From Phytohabitans rumicis (GTDB lineage: Bacteria; Actinomycetota; Actinomycetes; Mycobacteriales; Micromonosporaceae), in NCBI RefSeq assembly GCF_011764445.1, contig NZ_BLPG01000001.1:3100001-3164000 (forward strand): a DNA stretch of 64,000 bases. Reading direction: 5' to 3'. Both the position numbers and the translations under genes were made by a program. Positions 44,590-52,840 of the stretch are shown piece after piece. The first letter of the stretch is position 1; each line of letters begins with the position of its first letter. The notes under the pieces are model-generated. The model had not been told where the DNA came from, made no database searches, and was given only the letters and a program-made list of their open reading frames with translations.

Positions 44590-45447
44590 TCAGATCACTG
44601 GGGCTGTGGGGGTGCCGCCAACGACCAGGGTCACTGAACCGTCCACGTGGTCGACGGTGAAGAGGGTGCCGGGCGGGAACGCGCCCAGCACCTCGGGCGG
44701 CAGTTGCACCGTGCCGTCGCCGGCCACCACGGCGAAGTCCTGGCCGTCCCGCCCCTCGGCGCCCACCCGGCCGTCGCGGATCGTCACCGCGCGGCCCAGC
44801 CGGGCGCCGACCTCCGCGTCGTGGGTGACCACCACGATCGTGGTGCCGCGCTCCGCGTTCACCGTCTCCAGCGCGGCGAGCACCTCGTCGCGGCCGTGCG
44901 TGTCGAGCTGGCTGGTGGGCTCGTCGACGAGCAGCAGCCCCGGCGAGGCCGCGATGCCGACCGCGAGCGCCGCCCGCTGGCGGGCGCCCGGCGGCAGGTC
45001 GTCGATCCGGGCGCTGGCCTTGCCACGCAGCCCGACCAGGTCGAGGATCCGCTCCGGATCGTCCAGCTCGATGCCGGCGGTGCTGGCCGCGCGGCGCTGG
45101 GCCAGCCAGACGTTGCGGTGCAGCGTGGCGTACGGCAGCAGGTTGCGCGCGGCCCCCTGCAACACCACGCCGATCTCGGTGCCGCGCAGCCGGGAGATCT
45201 CGGCGTCGGTCAGCTTGCCCAGGTCGTACGTGCCGACGCTGACCCGGCCGGCGGACGGGCGCATGAGCCCGCCGAGCAGCGCCACCAGTGTCGACTTGCC
45301 GGAGCCGGACGGGCCCACCAGCGCCAGCATCTCGCCGGGGTTGATGGAAAGGTCGACTCCGGACAGCGCCACCACGTCGCCCGCCTCGGCCCGGTAGATG
45401 TGCACCACCCGCCGGCACGCCACCGCCAGTCCACTCACGGGCTTCAT
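44590..45447 (-). CDS. LolD/MacB-like ABC ATPase with a degenerate signature motif
   Basis: The 285-residue ATPase starts at ATG 45447 (MKPVSGLAVACRRVVHIY). Walker A is GPSGSGKSTLVALLG and Walker B LLLVDEPTSQLDTHG, both intact. The ABC signature is DLPPGARQRAALAVG instead of LSGGQ, and the Q-loop reads VVLQGAARNLLPYATLHRN. The final 60 residues after the H-loop (VVTHDAEVGARLG) are extra. Longer upstream frames are rejected because they only read through the hairpin repeat at 45457-45512. It should drive the two FtsX permeases. Confidence 0.88.
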   Translation of the reverse strand: MKPVSGLAVACRRVVHIYRAEAGDVVALSGVDLSINPGEMLALVGPSGSGKSTLVALLGGLMRPSAGRVSVGTYDLGKLTDAEISRLRGTEIGVVLQGAARNLLPYATLHRNVWLAQRRAASTAGIELDDPERILDLVGLRGKASARIDDLPPGARQRAALAVGIAASPGLLLVDEPTSQLDTHGRDEVLAALETVNAERGTTIVVVTHDAEVGARLGRAVTIRDGRVGAEGRDGQDFAVVAGDGTVQLPPEVLGAFPPGTLFTVDHVDGSVTLVVGGTPTAPVI

Positions 45448-45456
45448 TAAACCCCA

Positions 45457-45512
45457 TGCAAGGAAGGGCCCCTTGTTATCGCTTTTTGCATAACAAGGGG
45501 CCCTTCCTTGCA
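45457..45512. repeat. GCAAGGAAGGGCCC hairpin element, intergenic copy
   Basis: TGCAAGGAAGGGCCCCTTGT... at 45457-45479 pairs perfectly over 23 bases with 45490-45512 around the loop CGCTTTTTGC. It fills the gap between the mutase stop and the ATPase start. The loop matches the copy inside the coding sequence at 9657-9722. It may terminate mutase transcription or attenuate the ABC operon. Confidence 0.9.
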
Positions 45513-45516
45513 AGAT

Positions 45517-47190
45517 CTAGAAGCGGGCGGGCTCTCGGTAGACGCCCCACTCGCGGCGCAGGGCGTCGCAGATCTCGCCGAGGGTCGCCTCGGCGCGGGC
45601 CGCGTCGAGCATCGCGGGGATCATGTTCTCCTCGGCTCGGGCCGCCGCCACCAGCCGGCCCAGCGCCGCGTCCACCCGGGACCGGTCCCGCGCGGCCCGC
45701 CGGGTGGCCAGCAGCCGGCGCTGCTCGACCTCCACCTCCTGCGAGACGCGCAGGATCTCCAGCGGCTTGCTGACCGTGCCGAGGTGCCGGGTCACGCCGA
45801 CGACGTGCTTCGACCCGTCCTCCAGCGCCAACTGGTACGCGAACGCCGCCTCCGCGATCTGCCCCGTGAACCAGCCGTCCTCGATGCCGCGCAGGATCCC
45901 CGACGTGACCGTGCCGTCGGAGCCCATCGCCGTGATCCGGGCGAAGATCTCCTCGGCCTCCGCCTCCAGCTTGTCGGTGAGCGCCTCGACGTACCAGGAG
46001 CCGCCCAGCGGGTCGGCCACGTTGGTCACGCCGGTCTCCTCCATCAGCACCTGCTGGGTACGCAGGGCGATCTCGGCCGACTCGTCGGTGGGCAGCGCGA
46101 GCGTCTCGTCGAGGGCGTTGGTGTGCAGCGAGTTCGTGCCGCCGAGCACGGCCGCGAGGGCCTCCACGGCGGTGCGTACGACGTTGTTGACCGGCTGCTG
46201 CGCGGTCAGCGACACCCCGGCCGTCTGGGTGTGGAAGCGCAGCCACAGCGCGCGCTCGTCGGTCGCCCCGTACACGTCGCGCAGCCAGCGGGCCCAGATC
46301 CGCCGCGCGGCGCGAAACTTGGCGATCTCCTCGAAGAAGTCCAGGTGCGCGTCGAAGAAGAACGACAGCCCCGGCGCGAACGCGTTGACGTCCAGCCCGC
46401 GGGAGAGCCCCAACTCGACGTACCCGAAGCCGTCGGCCAGGGTGTAGGCCAGCTCCTGCGCGGCGGTCGACCCGGCCTCCCGGATGTGGTAGCCGGACAC
46501 CGACAGCGGCTTGTAGCGGGGGATCTCGCGCGCGCAGTACTCCATCAGGTCGCCGATGAGGCGCAGGTGCGGCTCGGGGTCGAAGAGCCACTCCTTCTGC
46601 GCGATGTACTCCTTGAAGATGTCGGTCTGCAGCGTGCCGTCCAGTGTGGACACGTCGGCGCCCTGCCGCTCCGCGGCGACCAGGTACATGCAGAAGATCG
46701 GCACGGCCGGGCCGGAGATGGTCATGCTGGTGGTCGTGCCGGCGAGGTCGATGCCGTCGAAGAGGACGTCCATGTCGGCGGCCGAGTCGATGGCCACGCC
46801 GCAGTGCCCCACCTCGCCGAGCGCCTGCGGGTCGTCGGAGTCGCGCCCCATCAGCGTCGGCATGTCGAACGCCACCGACAGCCCGCCGCCGCCCGCGCCG
46901 AGGATCATCTTGTAGCGCTCGTTGGTCTGCCGGGCGTTGCCGAAGCCGGCGAACTGCCGGATCGTCCAGGTCCGCCCGCGATAGCCGGTCGGATAAAGCC
47001 CCCGGGTGTACGGGTACTCGCCCGGCCAGCCGACCCGCTCGAACCCGGGCACGTCGGCACCGGGCGGTGGACCGTAGACCGGTTCCACCGCCATCCCCGA
47101 AAGCGTCGTGAAGTCCGCGTCGCGCTTGCGCGCCGCGTCGTACCGGGCCTGCCAGCGAGCGCGGCCGGCCGCGATGCCGTCGGCGTCCAT
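45517..47190 (-). CDS. B12-dependent acyl-CoA mutase large subunit (methylmalonyl-/isobutyryl-CoA mutase family), no B12 domain
   Basis: The 557-residue protein is the substrate-binding TIM barrel of this family: [92 protein letters not shown], and the C-terminal [14 protein letters not shown]. It ends near [11 protein letters not shown] and lacks the C-terminal cobalamin domain (DxHxxG), so a separate small subunit is needed. The TIRQFAGF segment has Phe where methylmalonyl-CoA mutases commonly have Tyr, which may widen or change substrate choice. MeaB is encoded nearby. Confidence 0.9.
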   Translation of the reverse strand: MDADGIAAGRARWQARYDAARKRDADFTTLSGMAVEPVYGPPPGADVPGFERVGWPGEYPYTRGLYPTGYRGRTWTIRQFAGFGNARQTNERYKMILGAGGGGLSVAFDMPTLMGRDSDDPQALGEVGHCGVAIDSAADMDVLFDGIDLAGTTTSMTISGPAVPIFCMYLVAAERQGADVSTLDGTLQTDIFKEYIAQKEWLFDPEPHLRLIGDLMEYCAREIPRYKPLSVSGYHIREAGSTAAQELAYTLADGFGYVELGLSRGLDVNAFAPGLSFFFDAHLDFFEEIAKFRAARRIWARWLRDVYGATDERALWLRFHTQTAGVSLTAQQPVNNVVRTAVEALAAVLGGTNSLHTNALDETLALPTDESAEIALRTQQVLMEETGVTNVADPLGGSWYVEALTDKLEAEAEEIFARITAMGSDGTVTSGILRGIEDGWFTGQIAEAAFAYQLALEDGSKHVVGVTRHLGTVSKPLEILRVSQEVEVEQRRLLATRRAARDRSRVDAALGRLVAAARAEENMIPAMLDAARAEATLGEICDALRREWGVYREPARF

Positions 47191-47200
47191 GCCGCCGAGA

Positions 47201-47863
47201 TTACGCCGAGTAGCCGGCCGCCCGCGCCTCGTCGCCGCTGACCGGGCCGCTGTCCTCCACGTGTACGTCGTCCACCCGGATGTTCACCTCGGTCACCTCG
47301 AGCCCGAGCAGGTTCTCCACCGAGCCGATCACCTTGGCGCGCACCTTCTCGGTCACCGAGTGCACGACGAAGCCGTACTCGATGACGAGGGTGATGTTGA
47401 TGGCCGCGCTGCGGCCCTCCAGCCGGACGGACATGCCGCGGTCCGCGTCGTCGTCGGCGTCGCCGAGGCCGATCCGCTCCTTGACGTTCGCGAAGAAGCG
47501 CGCCACGTCGCCGCCCAGGTCGTAGACGCCCGGGACTTCGCGGACGGCGATGCCCGCGATCTTCTCGACCACCTCGTCCGCGATGGACGTCGTGCCCCGC
47601 TCGGCGGCCAACTCGGCGTTGTTGCGCAGCCGGTCGACCACCTGCGAGGCGACCCGCCCGGAGGCCGCGGCGGCCCGCTCGACCGCGTCGCTCACCTGCT
47701 CGATCGTGCCGTTCACGGCCCCAATCGCGCCGTTCGCGGTGCCCATCGCATCATTCGCGGTCCCTATCGCGTCGTTCGCGGCCTCTGGAGCCGGCGCCTC
47801 GGAAACCTCTTCGACGGCCTCTTCCTGGCGCTGGGTAGGCACCTGAGCCGCTACGTCGGTCAT
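47201..47863 (-). CDS. Asp23/Gls24-family envelope stress protein
   Basis: The 220-residue protein has an acidic lead. A heptad-like repeat follows (NDAIGTA, NDAMGTA, NGAIGAV, NGTIEQV at about residues 34-60), then an Asp23 domain (TSIADEVVEKIAGIAVREVPGVYDLGG; AINITLVIEYGFVVHSVTEKVRAKV; LEVTEVNIRVDDVHVED). The family forms membrane-associated stress filaments in Gram-positive bacteria. ATG at 47863 is preceded by AGGGGGAGATGTC. It lies 10 bases before the mutase start, so the two are probably co-transcribed. Confidence 0.9.
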   Translation of the reverse strand: MTDVAAQVPTQRQEEAVEEVSEAPAPEAANDAIGTANDAMGTANGAIGAVNGTIEQVSDAVERAAAASGRVASQVVDRLRNNAELAAERGTTSIADEVVEKIAGIAVREVPGVYDLGGDVARFFANVKERIGLGDADDDADRGMSVRLEGRSAAINITLVIEYGFVVHSVTEKVRAKVIGSVENLLGLEVTEVNIRVDDVHVEDSGPVSGDEARAAGYSA

Positions 47864-47949
47864 GACATCTCCCCCTGGTCTGGCAGCAGGCCAACGGCCG
47901 GAGCGTACCCGGCGCGGGCGAACGCGGGGAGGGGCGTTACCGGCCGTGA

Positions 47950-48606
47950 TCAGCCGCGTACCAGGTCGGCGCGGCCGTCGAGCAGGTGCAGCTCCGCGTC
48001 GCACGCGGCCGCCGCCTCCGGGTCATGCGTCGCGAACACCACCGCCGCGCCCCGCTCGGCCTCCGCGCGCAGCAGATCGAGTACGCGCTGCCGATTGGCC
48101 GCGTCCAGCTCGCTCGTCACCTCGTCGGCCAGCAGCACGTCACCGGTGAGCGCCAGCCCGCGCGCGATCGCCGTACGCTGCTGCTGGCCGCCGGACAGCT
48201 CCTCGACGAGCTGATCCGTCTGCCCGGTCAGGCCCAGCCGCTCCAGCGACTCCGCGGTCAGGCGCCGCGCGTCGGGTGGCGACACGCCGGTCGCGATGAG
48301 GGCCACCTGAAGGTTCTCGCCGGCGGTCAGGATCGCGGCGAGCCCGTTGTCCTGCGGCACGAGCACGACGCCGCGCGCGACCGCGTGGTCCCGGTCGCGC
48401 AGCGCCTCGCCACCGACCGTGACCGCGCCGGCCGCGGGCGCGAGCAGGCCGGCCATCGCCCACAGCAGCGTCGTCTTGCCCGCACCGGACGGACCGGTCA
48501 CCGCCAGCACCCGTCCCGGTGCCGCCGTCACCGACACATCGCGCAGTACCGGCTCATTCCGCCCGTACGCCACCGAAAGCCGATCAACGATCACCGTCCC
48601 GCCCAC
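47950..48606 (-). CDS. LolD/MacB-like ABC ATPase with canonical motifs
   Basis: The protein has 218 residues if it starts at GTG 48606; GTG at 48594 is an alternative. Motifs are Walker A TGPSGAGKTTLLWAMAG, signature EELSGGQQQRTAIARGLAL, Walker B VLLADEVTSELDAANR and H-loop FATHDPEAAAACD. It has no adjacent permease of its own. With the degenerate ATPase at 44590-45447 and two FtsX permeases downstream, it may form an asymmetric exporter (inference). An inverted repeat precedes the gene. Confidence 0.85.
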   Translation of the reverse strand: MGGTVIVDRLSVAYGRNEPVLRDVSVTAAPGRVLAVTGPSGAGKTTLLWAMAGLLAPAAGAVTVGGEALRDRDHAVARGVVLVPQDNGLAAILTAGENLQVALIATGVSPPDARRLTAESLERLGLTGQTDQLVEELSGGQQQRTAIARGLALTGDVLLADEVTSELDAANRQRVLDLLRAEAERGAAVVFATHDPEAAAACDAELHLLDGRADLVRG

Positions 48607-48629
48607 GGCGCAGACCCTAACCCCTCCAA

Positions 48630-48685
48630 CGTGATCAGGGCGTCCCTCACGTTGCTGGAGCAGCTTGAGGGACGCCTTGATCACG
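48630..48685. repeat. CGTGATCAGGGCGTCCCTCA inverted repeat at the meaB 3' end
   Basis: The 20-base arms at 48630-48649 and 48666-48685 match with one difference and enclose a 16-base loop. The right arm overlaps the meaB stop codon. It lies between two genes read in the same direction, so it could terminate or weaken readthrough into the ABC ATPase gene. Confidence 0.75.
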
Positions 48686-49636
48686 GAAGGTTGGCTACCA
48701 ACTGGGCGGCGGCGGTGTAGGGGTCGAGGGTGCCTGCTGCGACGCGGGCGGCGAGGTCGCTCAACGCCGTACCGTTGCGTAGGGAGCCGATCTGGTCGCG
48801 GAGGGTGCCGAGCGCGATGGCCTCGACCTCCGCCGCGGCCCGCGCTTCGCGGCGGCGCCGCAGTTCGCCGTGCTCGACCAGCCAGCCACGGTGCTTGTCG
48901 ATCGCCGCGACGATGTCGTCGATGCCCTCCCCGCGCACGGCCACGGCCCGCACCACCTGCGGCCGCCAGCCGCCGGGGGCGCGCTCGCCGAGGCCGATCA
49001 TGCCCTGGATGTCGCGGTACGTCGCGTCGGCGCCGTCGCGGTCCGCCTTGTTGACCACGAACACGTCGGCGATCTCGAGGATGCCGGCCTTGACCGCCTG
49101 GATCGCGTCGCCCATGCCGGGCGCGAGCAGGACGAGCGTGGTGTCGGCCAGCGACGCGACCTCGACCTCGGCCTGGCCGACTCCCACGGTCTCCACGAGT
49201 ACGACGTCGCAGCCGGCCCCCTCCAGCACGCGTACGGCCTGGGGCGTCGCCGCCGCGAGCCCGCCGAGGTGGCCGCGGCTCGACATCGACCGGATGTAGA
49301 CGCCGGAGTCGGTGGCGTGGTCCTGCATGCGTACCCGGTCGCCGAGGATCGCCCCGCCGGTGAACGGGCTGGACGGGTCGACGGCCAGTACGCCCACCCG
49401 GTGGCCGCGTGCCCGCAGCGCCCGGACCAGTTCGTTGGTGGTGGTCGACTTGCCCACGCCGGGCGACCCGGTCAGCCCGATCACCTGTGCCGCACCGGTG
49501 TGCGGGGCGAGCGCCGCCGCGATCGCCGGCAACAGCTCGTCCCCGACTCCACGAGCGTGATCAGCCGCGCCACGGCACGCGCGTCCCCCTCCCGCGCGCC
49601 ACCGACGAGCCCTGCGATATCCCTACTCCGCCTCAC
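48681..49636 (-). CDS. meaB: MeaB/ArgK-family G-protein chaperone of B12-dependent mutases, apparent frameshift
   Basis: The N-terminal frame from GTG 49636 (RRSRDIAGLVGGAREGDARA... RLITLVESG) continues in another frame as DELLPAIAAALAPHTGAAQVIG. One base restored at 49541-49544 gives about 318 residues. GTPase motifs are GSPGVGKSTTTNEL (P-loop), VDPSSPFTGGAILGDRVRM, VETVGVGQAEVEVASLADTT (switch/G3) and VNKADRDGADA (G4). MeaB protects and reloads methylmalonyl-CoA-type mutases. It lies in the same strand block as the mutase at 45517-47190. A longer start is rejected because it would lie in an inverted repeat. Confidence 0.9.
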
Positions 49637-49647
49637 GCCAAACCCGC

Positions 49648-49705
49648 CGATCTTGGAGTTATCAGGTTCCATATCGGACAACTCGACATGACAAGTCCAA
49701 GATCG
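49648..49705. repeat. CGATCTTGGAGTT inverted repeat between thiolase and meaB
   Basis: The arms at 49648-49660 and 49693-49705 match in 12 of 13 positions, with a 32-base centre. It lies in the 83-base gap after the thiolase stop. It may be a weak terminator or yet another dispersed palindrome. Confidence 0.6.
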
Positions 49706-49719
49706 ACGAAATCAGAGGG

Positions 49720-50901
49720 CTAGGGGACCTTGATGATGAGCGCGTCGCCCTGGCCGCCGCCGCCGCATAGGGCGGCGGCGCCTACGCCGCCGCCTCTGCG
49801 CTTCAGCTCCAGGGCGAGGGTTAGGACTAGGCGGGCGCCGGACATGCCGATCGGGTGGCCCAGGGCTATGGCGCCGCCGTTGACGTTCACGATCTCGGGG
49901 GTCACGCCCAGCTGTCGGGTGGAGACGATGCCTACCTGGGCGAACGCCTCGTTGATCTCGATGAGGTCGAGGTCGGCGACGGTCAGGCTGGACTTCTTGA
50001 GCGCGTGCTCGATGGCGTTGGCCGGCTGGGCGTGCAGCGAGTTGTCCGGCCCGGCCACGTTGCCGTGGGCGCCGATCTCGGCGAGCCAGGTCAGGCCCAG
50101 CTCCTCGGCCTTCGCCTTGCTCATCACGACGACCGCGGCCGCCCCGTCCGAGATCGGCGAGGAGGTGCCGGCGGTGATCGTGCCGTCCTTGGTGAACGCC
50201 GGACGCAGCTTGGCCAGCGAATCGGCCGTGGTGTCCGGGCGGATGCCCTCGTCCTCGGCGATCACGATGGGCTCGCCGCGCCGCTGCGGCACCGACACCG
50301 GGGCGATCTCCTCGGCGAACGCGCCGTTCTTCTGCGCGGCCGCGGCCCGCTGGTGGCTGGCCGCGGCGAACGCGTCCTGCTCCTCCCGGGTGATGCCGTG
50401 CCGTACGCCGTGCCGCTCCGTCGACTCGCCCATCGAGCAGCAGTCCCACACGTCGGTGAGCCCGTCGAGCGCCATGTGGTCCTTGATGACGACGTCGCCG
50501 TACTTGTAGCCTTGGCGCTGGCCCACGAGCAGGTGCGGTGCGCTGGTCATGGACTCCATGCCGCCGGCTACCACGATGTCGAACTCACCCGCCCGGATGA
50601 GCTGGTCGGCAAGCGCGATCGCGTCGAGGCCGGACAGGCAGACCTTGTTGATGGTCAGGGCGGGCACGGACATCGGGATGCCGGCGTTCACCGCCGCCTG
50701 CCGGGCCGGGATCTGACCGGCGCCGGCCTGGAGCACCTGGCCCATGATGACGTACTGCACCTGCTCGGGCGCGACGCCGGCCCGCTCCAGCGCCGCCTTG
50801 ATGGCGAAGCCGCCGAGCGCCGTCGCCGGGAAGTCCTTGAGGTTGCCAAGGAGCCGCCCCATGGGGGTACGCGCACCCGCGACGATCACCGAGCCCGACA
50901 T
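49720..50901 (-). CDS. Acetyl-CoA C-acetyltransferase (thiolase)
   Basis: The 393-residue protein has the thiolase active site intact: nucleophile Cys in [17 protein letters not shown] near residue 88, [12 protein letters not shown], the [19 protein letters not shown] loop with catalytic His near 349, and [12 protein letters not shown] with the second Cys near 379. It condenses two acetyl-CoA to acetoacetyl-CoA or runs the reverse. Beside crotonyl-CoA reductase, epimerase, mutase and MeaB, the condensing direction feeding an ethylmalonyl-CoA route is plausible. It is divergent from the epimerase gene. Confidence 0.95.
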   Translation of the reverse strand: MSGSVIVAGARTPMGRLLGNLKDFPATALGGFAIKAALERAGVAPEQVQYVIMGQVLQAGAGQIPARQAAVNAGIPMSVPALTINKVCLSGLDAIALADQLIRAGEFDIVVAGGMESMTSAPHLLVGQRQGYKYGDVVIKDHMALDGLTDVWDCCSMGESTERHGVRHGITREEQDAFAAASHQRAAAAQKNGAFAEEIAPVSVPQRRGEPIVIAEDEGIRPDTTADSLAKLRPAFTKDGTITAGTSSPISDGAAAVVVMSKAKAEELGLTWLAEIGAHGNVAGPDNSLHAQPANAIEHALKKSSLTVADLDLIEINEAFAQVGIVSTRQLGVTPEIVNVNGGAIALGHPIGMSGARLVLTLALELKRRGGGVGAAALCGGGGQGDALIIKVP

Positions 50902-50948
50902 GCCGGCCTCCCGAGCTACTGAACGGTTATTTAGTGCAGACTAGCGCC

Positions 50949-51398
50949 ATGGAGGACCTCTCTTCTGCGGACTATGTCACAGGCATCGGCATCGTCCGCA
51001 TCGACCACGTCGGCGTGGCCGTCGCCGATCTGGACGCCGCGATCGAGTTCTACGGGCGCGTCTTCGGGATGCGCTGCGTGCACCGGGAGACCAACGAGGA
51101 GCAGGGGGTCGAGGAGGCGATGCTCGCCGTCGGCCCGACCGAGGAGGGTGGTCAGATCCAGCTCCTGGCGCCGCTGTCCGCGGCGTCCACGATCGCCAAA
51201 TTCCTCGACCGGAACGGCCCGGGGGTGCAGCAGGTGGCGTACACGGTGACCGACGTGGAGGCCGCGAGCGCCGCGCTGCGCGAGCGCGGCATGCGCCTGC
51301 TCTACGACGCCCCGCGGCGTGGCACGGGCGGCTCCCGGATCAACTTCGTGCACCCCAAGGACGCCGGCGGGGTACTGGTGGAGCTGGTCGAACACTGA
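50949..51398 (+). CDS. mce: Methylmalonyl-CoA/ethylmalonyl-CoA epimerase
   Basis: The 149-residue protein is a glyoxalase-fold (VOC) epimerase: VRIDHVGVAVADLDAAIEFYGRVFG with a metal-binding His, ETNEEQGVEEAMLAVG, GGQIQLLAPLS, FLDRNGPGVQQVAYTV, and the final RINFVHPKDAGGVLVELVEH with the closing Glu ligand. ATG at 50949 is chosen. GTG at 50934 is in frame, but neither has a clear ribosome-binding site, so a leaderless transcript is possible. It interconverts the stereoisomers produced and consumed by carboxylase and mutase. Crotonyl-CoA reductase follows. Confidence 0.92.
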   Translation: MEDLSSADYVTGIGIVRIDHVGVAVADLDAAIEFYGRVFGMRCVHRETNEEQGVEEAMLAVGPTEEGGQIQLLAPLSAASTIAKFLDRNGPGVQQVAYTVTDVEAASAALRERGMRLLYDAPRRGTGGSRINFVHPKDAGGVLVELVEH

Positions 51399-51477
51399 TC
51401 AATGGAGTTCTTCACAAAACGGTTCCGCACCCAAGCTACCGTTAAGTAACCTGCGCCACACACAGGAGGTGGGTGCA

Positions 51478-52833
51478 GTGCAGAAGATCCTCGAAACGAT
51501 CATGGCGGCGGAGGGCTCCGGCGACCCGGGGCGGGAGCTGGCGGGCGTGGCCGACCTGCCGGTCCCGGACAGCTACCGGGGCGTGGTGGTGCGCGCGGAC
51601 GAGACCGCGATGTTCGACGGGATGGCCACCCGCGACAAGGACCCGCGCAAGTCGCTGCACGTCCAGGAGGTGCCCACCCCGGAGCTGGGCCCCGGCGAGG
51701 CGCTCGTCGCCGTGATGGCCAGCGCGATCAACTACAACACGGTGTGGACGAGCATCTTCGAGCCGCTGTCGACGTTCAAGTTCCTCAAGAAGTACGGCCG
51801 GCTCTCCGAGCTCACCCGGCGGCATGACCTGCCGTACCACGTCGTGGGGTCGGACGCGGCCGGCGTCGTGCTGCGGACCGGGCCCGGCGTGACCCGGTGG
51901 AAGGCCGGCGACGAGGTGGTCGCGCACTGCCTCTCGGTGGAGCTGGAGGACGCCGCCGGCCACGACGACACGATGCTCGACCCGCAGCAGCGCATCTGGG
52001 GCTTCGAGACCAACTTCGGCGGCCTCGCCGAGCTGGCCGTCGTCAAGGCCAACCAGCTCATGCCCAAGCCACGCCACCTCAGCTGGGAAGAGGCGGCCAG
52101 CCCGGGGCTGGTCAACTCCACCGCGTACCGGCAGCTGGTCTCGCACCACGGCGCGAACATGAAGCAGGGCGACGTCGTGCTGATCTGGGGTGCCTCCGGC
52201 GGGCTCGGCGGGTACGCCACGCAGCTCGCGCTGAACGGCGGCGCCATCCCGGTGTGTGTGGTGTCCTCACCGGAGAAGGCGGAGCTGTGCCGGCGGATGG
52301 GCGCCGACCTGGTCATCGACCGCGCCGCCGAGGGCTATCGCTTCTGGAAGGACGAGCACACCCAGGACACCGACGAGTGGCGGCGCTTCGGCGAACGGGT
52401 CCGGGAGCTGACCGGCGGCGACGACCCGGACATCGTCTTCGAACACCCGGGCCGGGAGACGTTCGGCGTGAGCGTGTACGTCGCCAAGCGCGGCGGCACG
52501 ATCGTCACCTGCGCGTCGACCAGCGGCTTTATGCACCAGTACGACAACCGGTACCTCTGGATGAACCTCAAGCGCATCGTCGGCAGCCACTTCGCCAACT
52601 ACCGCGAGGCGTGGGAGGCGAACCGTCTGATCGCGCTCGGCCGGATCCACCCCACGGTGTCGCGCACCTACGCCCTGGAGCAGACCGGCCAGGCCGCGTA
52701 CGAGGTGCACCGCAACGCCCACCAAGGGAAGGTCGGCGTGCGCTGCCTCGCGCCGGAAGACGGACTGGGTGTCCGCGACCCAGCTCTCCGCTCCCGGCAC
52801 GAGGCAGCCATCAACCGCTTCCGCGGGCACTAG
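51478..52833 (+). CDS. ccr: Crotonyl-CoA carboxylase/reductase
   Basis: The 451-residue MDR-family enzyme starts at GTG 51478, with AGGAGG nine bases upstream. It has ASAINYNTVWTSIFEPLSTF, YHVVGSDAAGVVLRTG, DPQQRIWGFETNFGGLAELAV, the NADPH site LIWGASGGLGGYATQLAL, and VFEHPGRETFGVSVYVAKRGG. These match actinobacterial Ccr. It reductively carboxylates crotonyl-CoA to ethylmalonyl-CoA, serving both polyketide extender supply and C2 assimilation. The epimerase precedes it by 79 bases, and the interval includes TTAAGTAAC. Confidence 0.95.
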   Translation: MQKILETIMAAEGSGDPGRELAGVADLPVPDSYRGVVVRADETAMFDGMATRDKDPRKSLHVQEVPTPELGPGEALVAVMASAINYNTVWTSIFEPLSTFKFLKKYGRLSELTRRHDLPYHVVGSDAAGVVLRTGPGVTRWKAGDEVVAHCLSVELEDAAGHDDTMLDPQQRIWGFETNFGGLAELAVVKANQLMPKPRHLSWEEAASPGLVNSTAYRQLVSHHGANMKQGDVVLIWGASGGLGGYATQLALNGGAIPVCVVSSPEKAELCRRMGADLVIDRAAEGYRFWKDEHTQDTDEWRRFGERVRELTGGDDPDIVFEHPGRETFGVSVYVAKRGGTIVTCASTSGFMHQYDNRYLWMNLKRIVGSHFANYREAWEANRLIALGRIHPTVSRTYALEQTGQAAYEVHRNAHQGKVGVRCLAPEDGLGVRDPALRSRHEAAINRFRGH

Positions 52834-52840
52834 CGGCCGG

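Noticed and set aside
45448-45513. N-terminal extension of the ABC ATPase beginning MQGRAPCYAKSDNKG
   Set aside because: It is encoded entirely by the hairpin repeat, and the ATPase family start is at 45447.
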